Part shown: piece by piece, positions 11,567-22,206 of the stretch
Layout of the letters: each line of letters opens with the position of its first letter
Position numbering within the stretch: position 1 is the first letter of the stretch
Source: Halichondria panicea
Taxonomy: Eukaryota > Porifera > Demospongiae > Suberitida > Halichondriidae
Assembly: GCF_963675165.1 (NCBI RefSeq)
Contig: NC_087387.1
Span: forward strand, 4,242,990 to 4,306,989
Reading direction: 5' to 3'
Length of the DNA: 64,000 nt
The notes under the pieces: generated by a model
Seen by the model: only the letters and a program-made list of their open reading frames with translations
Told to the model about the DNA's origin: nothing
Database searches by the model: none
Made by a program: the position numbers and the translations under genes

Positions 11567-14500
11567 CCTGTAAGCTTGGCAGTGCGAGTGTTGTGCACTG
11601 TGGCCACTGGTCTCACAGTGATGCAGATCGACTGGTCTGTTCCCAGGGAGCTCACAAACTCCTCCCTTGGAGACACACCACTCATCGTCAACTGTAGGGG
11701 AGAAACATACATTTACAGTAGACTCTCGTTAATCCGGTCACCCTTGGGACCATGCAGCTTGGCCGGAATAGCGAGGTGGCTGTATTTCGGGAAATAGCCG
11801 CGGCTTAAAACGACTTTACCTCGAATATAATGACTAATTATGCGGTTTTTGTCTCGAAGATAATGAAGGATAATAAATCGTCCTGTTCTGTAATTCAATT
11901 TTATTTGCTAAACCACACCCAAAACGTCATATCTGGCCGTAATACATGTATAAAATTACATTGAAAACCTTGTTTGGGACAGCCAGCACTGGCTGGTATA
12001 CGGAATAGCGAGTGCCGTACCTCAGGGTGAGTTTTGTGCAGTAAACATAATTATAGCTAGCATTCCGTGCCAAGCCAAATGGCCAATATATCTGCATGAG
12101 GTGGCCGTACTTTAGAGAGCGAGAATCTACTGTATATATACTAGCATCTACTCTTGATACTAGATACATACAAGAGACACAAATAAGTTAATTTGTTATA
12201 GCTATACGATCGTCGACTGTGGAGAGAAGAAACAAATTGCGTACTATAGATGTACGTATGGGACAAAATAAATAAACGAGTTAAAGTAATGAAGCTATAA
12301 TATATTATACGATCCTAGCTAGAAGTTATCTATTACCTGGTCACCTACTTCAAGCTGTACATGAGAGTGCTAGCTTCTAATTTAAGGATTGTAAAAACAA
12401 AATAGCTCGCAACTAAATAGCTCATCTAGTAAGTGAAATAACTTTAATACCATTGCATGTTCACCTTAGTGATAAATTTGTTGTCAAGGAAGACGTTGGC
12501 TGGTCCAGCCAGGATGGTGTAGGGTGACGAGTTGGTAGCCTTAGAAGGAGTGAGGGAGAGTCGAGGGACAGAGCTGTACGCCAGCTCAGGAACCAGAACT
12601 ATCAGCACCTGTGTACAGTAGGTACCAATCCAGTGTTGTTGAGTGTATAGATATATACATTATCTGCTTTTAGTGTGGAAACAGAGTGTGCGGGGAAACT
12701 ATTTTAGAAAGTTACTTCAGGCCACCAATACATTGTGATTTTACTGTACTTACAATGCATACAGCTACGATTCCAAATGCTATACATCATACACAACCGG
12801 CCACCTTGTGCTCAGTAGTGTTAGCTGGATGGTTGTGGCTCTGTAGAACAATCCAGCAGTCACCTGTTTAAGTAAAATTACCTGTTAAAGTAAAATTAAT
12901 GTTGCAGGCGGGTTTAGAAATTGTTCCATGCAGGAGAGACTAGGCTTCCAGACCTACTTGATCATTACTGTAGTCCTATTTGGCATGAGTCATAGTCTAG
13001 TTATAATGAGCAGAGGGGGAATAAGCTCCTCCCTTTGGATTCGACCCTGTCTAGGTGGGGTCGAGAATAATTATACCGTATAGTGGGTAATTTTCTATGT
13101 CCAAATGTTCGCATGAACTACCAAATTAAATATTTGGTGTTATAAAAATATTCCTACAGCTAAGAATGGCGATGTGCGTACATAGAACCTACTGCGCATT
13201 AATTTTCGGATGATGCCCACAATAAAATTTCCATCATATACAAATAACCTGCTATATACGGTAGTCTCAGAGAAGCTCCTTTTATAACATCCAGCTAGAT
13301 CACAAAGCTGACTCAATTATTTATCAACTACAGTACCAAATATTTGGAACAGTTCCACAAAACCTCACTAATCGTCAGTGTACCTCAGCTACAGCAACCT
13401 CCAGACGATTGATCCTTTTCCCCTGATGACTCTACACAGCTTGCTCTAGCCAGTGACAGAGGAGCCATAACTCATCCAAACTCTTCATGATCAGAGCTGT
13501 TGCAATAGGAATCTTCCTGTGCGTATGGTGGGAACACAAGTGAACTACATGCATATAATAACAAAATAATGAAAACAACAAAATAATAAGCCTTGGATTT
13601 GAAAAATGAGTCTTTTTTGCACATGTATCTATACGCAGTGCAATCATAAGACTCACATTAATTGCTCGGGAAATGTGGTACCGTAAGCAGGTAATTTTCG
13701 TCGATGCCAAGTTTTTGTACGAACGACACATCGTATTTTAATTTAATTTTTGTATGGCTCAGGATAGTGACGTTGCGGTAGAATAACTGCGTAGTTTTAA
13801 TTTGCTCTTTAAACGAACATTTCCACCATACAAGCCGCTATACGGTAACACTCGGTAATGAATACAGTGGCTGATGTGTGTACCACCACTCAATCAGATT
13901 GTGTAGTTACAGTTGGCCAAAATAGGACAATGATTTTGCTGAGGTATAACAGAACGTCAAATTATAAAGACTTCACACACTAAAATAATATTATGTGAAG
14001 GTAAAAGCTGGCTCAACATAGTGCAAAAACAACATACAGTACACCAGTCCACACCTTGATGCGTTCAAGCTCCTCTTTACTACCAGTGGTTGTTAGTTCA
14101 TCATTGGATCTCTCCTTTGACGAGTATATCACATCAGTGATCACAGCCTTGCCCTAGCTCCCTGTGGAGAAAGCGAATTTTATAATTAGTCAAACAACCT
14201 CATGCAAATGATAGAAGCCATTTGGTGAGGTCTAATTTCATTGTAGTTTATAGCTAAGGCATGGGCCATCCGCAAAAAACTTTGCCATGCACCATACCAT
14301 AGAAGTGTATTAATTAATGACCACCCCCTATATATAGGCTATAAGTATAGCAAGCCAGACTCTGGATCGAGACTACCGTATAAGCTCTATTTAAGGCGCA
14401 ACATTAAAATAATTACGCTGGCAACAGTACATGTAGCTGTATTCAGGTGGAAAATTAGTTTTGAGGTTGGATGGCGTTTATTTAGAGGGCCGCCTTCTAA

Positions 14501-14959
14501 TTGCAGGTAAAAAAACAGCTTTTCCAACCTCCTAATACGGCCATCTTTACCAGCGTAATTATTTTACTGTGGTGCCTAGCTTATACGGTACCCTGTAAGC
14601 TAATGTGTAATCAAAAACCAACCCAACCGCTAGAAACATTCTGATTTAGACACTACACAACTCCAACTCGTTGTATTGCACTCACAGAACACAAGACACC
14701 CACAACTGAACACCCACCTGACAGAGTTCTGGTACATGGTCAACACTAGTCTGTCAGGTCAGAGGAGTCGAGTTAAGTTGAAGAATATGGCCTGGTATTG
14801 ATTGTATCTGGGCGTGGTAGGAACCTATTCTCTCCAGTAGATCTAGCAAGATGAACTGACAACCTTCTCTTGATCGTCGGCACGATCTTGGTAGACCACC
14901 ACAGAGTCGATGGGCGAGTCTCTCACTTTAGTCTCGATCACCTGAACACCTGAAGTGTC
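11567..14959 (-). CDS. DUF4140/DUF4139 domain protein (mucoidy inhibitor A-like), fragmentary
   Basis: Exons in order on the minus strand: 14959 to about 14856 (SPIDSVVVYQDRAD, the DUF4140 start), 14153-14055 (GKAVITDVIYSSKER then SKEELERIK, a coiled-coil start), 12608-12465 (ELAYSSVPRLS, then YTILAGPANVFLDNKFI) and 11691-11567 (SGVSPREEFVSSLGTDQSIC). This order matches the MuiA/F37C4.5-like family found in bacteria and invertebrates; its biochemical role is unknown to me. The DUF4139 start and most of the coiled coil, well over 100 residues, are not visible between 12609 and 14054. No C-terminal exon is seen before the ankyrin exon at 11291. A possible piece (KRINRLEVAVAE) lies near 13380-13425. 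The gene is either broken or has exons too diverged for me to see. Confidence 0.65.
11714..12133. mobile_element. pogo/Tigger-like MITE in DUF4139 gene intron
   Basis: The ends are TACAGTAGACTCTCGTTAAT and, on the other strand, TACAGTAGATTCTCGCTCTC. The CAGTAGA-CTC ends and TA flanks resemble pogo-type elements. Related but not identical elements lie at 29979-30426, 38222-38622 and 45056-45372. Confidence 0.6.
12609..14054. other. Intron or degraded interior of the DUF4139 gene
   Basis: Low-complexity and repeat-derived sequence, including two fragments starting with CCGTATAGTGGGTAATTTT-type and CCGTAAGCAGGTAATTTTCG-type ends (13076, 13681). Expected coding exons for the middle of the DUF4139 gene were looked for and not found, apart from the weak candidate near 13380-13425. 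Confidence 0.35.
14374..14590. mobile_element. Short MITE, 217 bp
   Basis: Near-perfect terminal inverted repeats: the left end TACCGTATAAGCT...AAAATAATTACGCTGG is mirrored at the right end ending AGCTTATACGGTA. There is no ORF. Confidence 0.75.
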
Positions 14960-16738
14960 CTAGATCGATGCTATTACAAGTCCAATGGCTGATATAATAT
15001 GATACTGGTATCACAGTTTACTGAGAAGAGGTTTCACTGCAACAGGTGAGTCCTAGCTTCTGTGAGTGAATGTGATTCTTAAGAATTTGGTAAAGAGTAA
15101 AGATCACTCCTGACAAAATCGTCATCGCTCTGCACATGCGCGTCAGCTGTGTAGATCTCGGTTGTAGTCAAGCTAGCCTCCTCAAGCTCAGTCAGTGGAT
15201 CAGAGGTATTCCAGATGCAATTCAGTTGTGTAGACCATGCAGAATGTTTCTAAGAACACAACATTTATGGCTCTTTCAAAAATGTACGTATCAAGTCCCC
15301 CATGATCAGTTTGTGAATTTGCGTTCTTGTCACTACCGTACTTCTTCGATTTAAATGAAGCCAGAGGTTGTTTCGTTTGGAGGTTGAAGAACTGTGTGAA
15401 GTCGTGGTGTCGCACATTTAGAGGATTGCATCTAGCGGCCTGGAATTGAGGCTATGGTTTGACCTCTATTTAGGACACGACATAAAAAAATGATTGTCAA
15501 CGCAGCAGTCGCTACTTTTTAGAGTGCCTAAGATCGAGAGTATCGCATATTTAGAGGGTCGCCTTAAATCGAATAAGTACGGTAGCCTCTTTCCAAGGCC
15601 GAGTGTTTTCTTTATTGTTGTGCTAGTGCCAGTACAAATACACACATAACGGGAAAAATTTGGTGAATAAGCCATTTGAACCAAATTCTCTCGGGCGTAG
15701 CTACTATCTCAATTACGTGTGTTCGCCGCTTAAATTTGGTGTAGAATCCGCCAAATCACTCTCCAAATTTCCCCTTATACAGTAGTTGCATTTTGTGCTA
15801 CGTATAATTATACCATCTTTCTTCTAATTACAGCGCCACTAAAAATTAATTATGATTTTCTAGTGGCGCACAAATAGAACATGAAAAACTGTAATTCCAG
15901 TTTGGCGCTTAGCAATAGAACGTAGAGTACTAGTAGCTGTTTCCATGAGGCTATCATAGATCAGTTGTACGTAGAGCCTCGACTATAAAGGCCGCGTTAT
16001 AATTTCATTTACCTAAGCACCAGCAAAAGTAAAAGTTACTTGGCGCTCAATTGGATAATTATTTTGTGAACTTGGCACTTCTATTAGAGTGCTGCTGTAA
16101 TTGAAGAAAGACGGTACGTACCGTACTCACCCGAAACTACACCCCCCCCCTTTTTGCATAACTCTTGTTTGGGGGGAGGGGCTTAACTGTTTCATAAATA
16201 CGCCCCTCTTTACTGCATGCACAAAAAGACATCCAGTGCATGCAGAGATAGAAATTTCTCATTACAGTAGTCTAGACCTTCGGACACGTTCTTGGTTCCA
16301 GACTGGATAACTGAATAAAGTCTGGCCACGCCCTCCCCAATTTGTCTCGAATTCCAGCCTCATTTTTCCAAAAAGAGGCTGAAATCCGAGACTAAACTGG
16401 ATAATCGAATGGAGATAAACTGCACACGGGAGTATGCACATGCAATAGATAAACATACCTGTGTCCATAGTAACATGCAGTTGTTAATTGCTCATGTGCA
16501 TTAAGGGACACGCCCCTTTCAGAGGAAATTGCCAAGCCGGATAATCGAGGTTCCAGATAATTAAACTGTATTGCCAAACTCATATTATTTTCTATATAAT
16601 AGGGCTCGTTATAATAAGAGTTGTTCATTTTTTCGTAGCGTAATTTTTTAGCATGTAACTTGCTGAACTGTAACAAATCAGGTAACTCAGAAGTGATGCT
16701 GATTTTAAATTCACAAAATAAATGTATATATTTCTCAG
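14960..16738. repeat. Repeat-rich spacer upstream of dynein copy 2
   Basis: No dynein exon (AAA1-AAA4) could be recognised here, although an intact gene should continue upstream. It holds MITE fragments (for example 15450-15590) and a TIR-like element at about 16263-16571 (ACAGTAG... to ...AATTAAACTGTA, with GGATAATCGAGGTTCCAG near the right end). Confidence 0.45.
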
Positions 16739-17664
16739 GATTCATGGGTTATCAACATTGTTGGGTTCTTTGAGGTGTTCTGTGATGTGGAGCCCAAGAG
16801 GAAGCTTAAGGCACTGGCTGCAGCTAATGCTGAGCTGGCAGCAGCACAGGAGAAACTCTCCAAGATAAAGGGGAAAATAAAGGTAGACAAGTTGTTCATT
16901 GACAACTACTTACAATACATGTACGCATGTATAATACGTCGTAATTATATTATAGCCACTAGAATGAATGTGAATGTGTAAGTTTATCCGCACTGTAGGA
17001 TTTAGATAACAACCTGGCTGAGCTGACGAAAGAGTTTGAAGAGGCAACTTCTGCAAAGCTGAGATGTCAGCAACAGGCCGAAGCCACTGCCGGCACTATC
17101 TCACTAGCTAACAGGTTCGTACATTTTTGAAAGCACTGCGGATGCTGATGCCTCGGTGGATGTGTCAAAGCTAATTTTTTTTCTAAATCCCACTCAAAAG
17201 CAATGTAAAATTGTTTACTGCTCAGCTTTCCCTTGTATTAAATTCGCTCTATTTGTTGCTGTATCTGTTTTACATTGTTTTATAGTGTAGGCCTAAAGGT
17301 TATTGTTACCTCCCTCTCTACAGACTGGTCGGTGGTCTTGCCTCAGAGAAAGTGCGTTTGGACGGAGTCTATTGAGAAGTTTAAACAAGAGGCAACGACA
17401 TTGGCTGGCGACGTGCTCCTAACGTCATCCTATCTGTCGTATGTAGGCTGCTTTGGACGCAACTATCGTACTGATCTACTGGAGACAAAATGGATGGAGT
17501 GCCTCAAGACTATACAGGTACGTGTGTTGTGTGAGTGTCAGTATGGTCAAGTATGTTCACATTGGATTGGATAGCCTGCCATCCCTATGACTGAGGATCT
17601 GGATGTCTTCTTTCTGCTCACTGATGGTGCCACAATCGCTCTTTGGAACAATGAAAAGCTTCTT

Positions 17665-18340
17665 GCAAATAGACCGAAAATAAAAATAGCCATTTGCAGT
17701 CTCTTCAGACTCGGTGCGTAGCAAAATCTGTTGGTAGCTGCAAAAGTGGGAAAAGAGCTGAAAAAAGCTGCACCTGCAGCAGCCAGTGGATTTTGAACTC
17801 CTTTTTAGCAACTATAGTGTCGATCATTTCCTGCATGCAGTATAAATGTTGCAGGCAAATGTTCAGGTGGAGGCATCAGCACCGGTGGTGCTTTTATTAC
17901 TAGAATATTTTGAGAGTATCAAACATGCTTCTGTGAACTTTGCGAGTGGTACAGTAGATTATCGGCCCCCCCATTATCCGGAACCTCAATTATCGGCTTG
18001 GCAATTTTTCTGAAAATCTGCTATACAGTATGCGCATTAGAGGACACACGTCCCTTGATGCACATACTGTATAGCAGATTATTTTCGAGGCACTAAATTT
18101 TCCACGGATTAATTTACCCAAACAACAACATTTCGAGGATTTTATTTTCGAGGATAGTGGTTCAAATGACACACCCCTACAGTAGAGAGGTTTCAATACC
18201 AGATGTAAACCAATTTTCGAGGCACTAACTTTTTGTTTTTCTGGGTCAATCCTCGAAAACTCGAAAATATCGTACCTCGAAAATAACCAGCTAGGCCTGT
18301 CTATGGATAATCGAGGTTTTACTCTAATGGCTTCGCTAAT
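17665..18340. repeat. Repeat insertions replacing part of dynein AAA5
   Basis: 17680-17905 resembles the right half of repeat family A (CTCTTCAGA..., ending GAGGCATCAGCACC...GGTGC). About 17950-18330 is a second element with TACAGTAGATTATCGGCC and GGATAATCGAGGTTTTACT ends. Together they sit where about 100 AAA5 residues should be encoded. Confidence 0.6.
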
Positions 18341-19731
18341 ATAAGATTGTGAGATTAAGATACACTGTCAAAACATGAACTTTTTATTTGTTTCCCCACA
18401 CCCAAGACCAAATTGGCCAATCCTCACTACAAGCCTGAGATGCAGGCCCAGGCCACACTCATCAATTTCACTGTGACCAAGGACGGACTGGAGGAGCAGT
18501 TACTGGCTGAGGTGGTTGCCACTGAGAGACCTGATCTCGAGAGAACGAAGGTGTGACACGTTAACATGTTGTATGTAAAATAGATTTTAGTACGTAATAA
18601 TTAAAACTACATCATGTATTATTATGCAACGATGATGGGGTCGTTTTGTATGAAGCCAAGATGTACAGCTACACTCAAATTGCGTATAGATCGATCAACA
18701 GCACTGTATGCCCTTTTAATCGTGAATGGCACTCTTGCGTTTAGTGGTTTAGACAGCATTTAATTCACACATCCGTTGTTTATTTAAAAGCCCCTAACTT
18801 ATTATTTACTATTTCTTTTTTGTGCCTATTATTACTGTGTGTTGCTGTTTTGAATATATACTCAGGCTGAGTTGACAAAGCAGCAGAACGACTTTAAGAT
18901 CAAGCTCAAAGAGTTAGAGGACTCTCTGCTTTCTCGTCTATCTTCTGCTGGAGGTAACTTCCTTGGTGATACGGCACTTGTGGAGAACCTGGAGACCACT
19001 AAGAGGACTGCTGCTGAAATAGAGCAAAAGGTATAGTGCTACATTCTCATACGTACTGTACCAGTTCTCACTCAAGGTACTTGCACACTGGTCTTTCTAA
19101 GCAGTTGTATATACAGTATGACACATTGTACGTGCTATGCATAGCCTAGTTCAATTCACTTTGCGCTTGTTGCTTGCAAGCTTTGTGAAGTCCTGTTTTT
19201 TTTACGCCTTTCTCTACTTCCATTACAGACATTCAGTGTGGTATTTCATAAAGCTATTGAGAGAGCTGAGGAATCTGATGATGTTAAGCAGAGAATACTG
19301 AACCTCATTGACAGTATTACGTACTCTGTGTTTGTGTACACCACCAGAGGCCTTTTTGAGAGGGACAAGCTCACCTTCACCTCTCAAGTCACATTCCAGG
19401 TACAAAGATGTTCACGTATTAGATTGTGTGCAGGTTTCAAGTCTAGGCTTAATATCTGATATTGTAGTATAAGCATTCCTTGTAAAGTTTACTCATGTAC
19501 CTAAATATACAATCTTGTGCATAATTATTATAGCGTAAAATAATACCGTACTGTATGCAGGTGCTTTTGATGAACAATCAGATTGATCCTTTAGAGCTGG
19601 ACTTCCTCCTGCGATTTCCTGCAGTCCCCAATGTGACCAGCCCCGTTGACTTTCTCTCTAACTTCTGCTGGGGAGGAATCAAGGCTCTGTCAAATTTGGA
19701 ACAGTTTAAGAACCTCGACAGGGACATTGAG

Positions 19732-20870
19732 GTGTGTACGCTGTCTACCTGCATGTTGTTTAATGTTGTGTGCTACGTTTATTTAGCAAAGCCAGTTTAC
19801 TACAACCAGCAGCTTTATACGTATGTAGTCTTCCCCCCGGAGAAAATAATTATAAGCAGGAGGATTTGAAAGCGGCTAAGCCATCCAGGGGGTGGAGCTG
19901 GAGGGGAATGTTCCCCCTCCGACCCCACTGGCATAGAAGGCATAGAATTTCATATACACGTTTGAATTGAGCTGCACTAGGTATAAAAACATAGGCTAGC
20001 TACATGTACCAGGATTCTGTTTTGACAGTCCTTTCTGTATGCTAAGGACCACACCTACTTTGTGTGGTAAAGGGAGACGCATTGCCCAACTTTCCTGCTT
20101 TAGGGGAAGAACTGATTTATGATTTTAAGCTCTCTATACATTTCACACACACAACTACATGTATGTACCGTATTTACTTGATTAAACACCTTCCTTGATT
20201 AAACGCCCACGGTAAAAGCTGTTTTTGTATAAACGCCCCTCTTAAATAATCGCCCATGTATGGGGCGTGGCACTGTGGGTGGAGCTGAATTAGCACGTGG
20301 AACCGCTGAAACAATGGCAGCGCATAGAATAACTGTTTATGATGGCAGAGAGGACACGGAGGGAGAAACACCACACCTACGACTTAAGATTGAAGCTGAG
20401 AGCTGTGGCAGTAGCCAAAAAGAGCATAATAACTGCTGATGAGCAAGAGTTTGAAGTAGACAAAATAATAAACGCCCGTTTCGAATAAGTGCCCATCTCG
20501 TTTAAACGCCCCCTCATACAGATGCTGCTAGGAAATAAACGCCTGGGCGTTTAATGAAATAAATACGGTATGTAACTTTGTGTTACAGTACAGATCAGAC
20601 GATAAGTTTAATGCGAGTAAACTAATCGCTTGCAAGGTACCCGCGAACACTCTATATCTCTGAGTAAGGTGCCAGTCATCTCAACCATAGTTTTGTCTGA
20701 GGTATATTCCTCGCCATTTCTTGAGTTCTTGAGGCTTCTTGTGTTAGCTTGCGGAGTGGCTGACCTGTACTGTACACTACGAATGAGGGACATGGGGCAT
20801 GTTGAACTAGTCCTGTCTGGCTTTGTGTATTGTCTACCATCTATTATAATTATTCTCTCATTCATTTTAG
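19732..20870. other. Long dynein intron holding a MITE
   Basis: Intron between dynein exons ending 19731 and starting 20871. The element 20166-20570 is described separately. The rest shows nothing recognisable. Confidence 0.5.
20166..20570. mobile_element. MITE of the AAACGCC family, copy 1
   Basis: The ends are TACCGTATTTACTTGATTAA and, inverted, GTTTAAT...AAATACGGTA. AAACGCCC motifs repeat along both arms. A second copy lies at 62531-62952. It is inserted in a dynein intron, and the AAACGCC direct and inverted repeats suggest strong hairpins. Confidence 0.75.
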
Positions 20871-21666
20871 GGTTCTGCCAAACGTTGGAAGAAGTTTGTG
20901 GATAGTGAGTGTCCAGAGAAAGAGAAGTACCCTCAGGAGTGGAAGAATAAGAATTCCCTACAGAAGCTCTGTATGATGCGGGCATTAAGGCCTGACAGAA
21001 TGACCTACGCTGTCACGTAAGCTTCGTTTTCTGACAACTAAAACTTAATTATTATGCCATTATACTATACCTGGTAGTTAGACATGCAGTCAATGCATGT
21101 CTAAACTAGTGAGATTTGATAAGGAAGCATAGAAATTTTGGATTGGACCATATAAAACATTGAGTGTTAGCCTAAAGGGTTTTAATTGAACATACAAAAT
21201 ATCGATTTTTAGCCCAGTTTTTCTTCTCTGACATGAGCGCCAAACATTTATTTTCCACCTTCACCACAGATTGTATGTTGAGGAGCAACTTGGTCACCGG
21301 TATATTGAGAAGTGAACCATCCCATTCGAGGTGTCCTACGAAGAGACCGGGCCTGCCACACCTGTGTTCTTCGTGCTCAGTCCTGGGGTGAACCCGCTTA
21401 AAGATGTAGAGGCTGTTGGGAGGAAGCTCGGGTTCACTCTAAACAATGGCAACTTCCACAATGTCTCCCACGGGCAGTTGAGGGGATAATCATGAGAAGT
21501 TACATTGAGGTTGTATGGTCGGGCTATAATAAATTTATTGTTCAGACATTAACTAGAAATGTTCGAAGCCCAATATTTGCATTAAAGTGATTTACAGAAT
21601 CTGAGCTACGATGGCATAGAGTTCTTTCTGCACAGAAGTCTTGTTATGTTTCTTCGCTTACATAAT

Positions 21667-21707
21667 TATGCCTCGGTGCGCATGTGCAAGCGAGGTATAC
21701 GGTAGTG

Positions 21708-21738
<31 letters not shown>

Positions 21739-22206
21739 GTAGACTGCTACAGCTGCTCAAGGACCAATCAAGTGCAAGTAAGAGTTTCTATAGGCTTCTA
21801 GTCATGTATTCTTGGATTTTAATTCATGGATTTGCAAAATAATACTTCGTTCTCTAGTTTTGCTTACTTGGAATGGCATTGAAGCCTTTTCAGAAGAGTG
21901 CGTAGCAAACTTGTTCACCGAGTGTTGCTAATCTACCTAGTCGTTAGCTCTGCACTAGAACGCTAGCTATATAGCAAGAGTGAGAAGAGAGCTGCAAGGC
22001 TCTGCTGATGCAGCCCATTGATTAGTCTAGAACTTTTGCCATGGATCGCTTTTAACAACAATCATGGTCGATCATTACCCAGTCTTCAGTTTCCGTGATT
22101 CCTGAATTAATTAATCATAATGTGTGTATAAAAGCTATTAGTAGCTTTATGTTATGTAGCTTTGGCATCTCCACCGAGGCATCAGCACCTGCGGGTGCTT
22201 TCATTA
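21667..22206 (+). repeat. Repeat family A (palindromic-ended), copy 2
   Basis: The best preserved copy: ATTATGCCTCGGTGCGCATG at the left with a following (GTCT)n run, and the box CACCGAGGCATCAGCACC followed by GCGGGTGC at the right. It lies in the dynein intron between 21477 and 22259. Confidence 0.65.

Noticed and set aside
17557-17811. Minus-strand frame over the damaged dynein AAA5 exon
   Set aside because: Antisense of the exon starting at 17575 and of a repeat.
20608-20985. 125-codon minus-strand frame overlapping dynein exon 20871-21016
   Set aside because: Opposite a clear dynein exon and partly intronic, with no recognisable domain.
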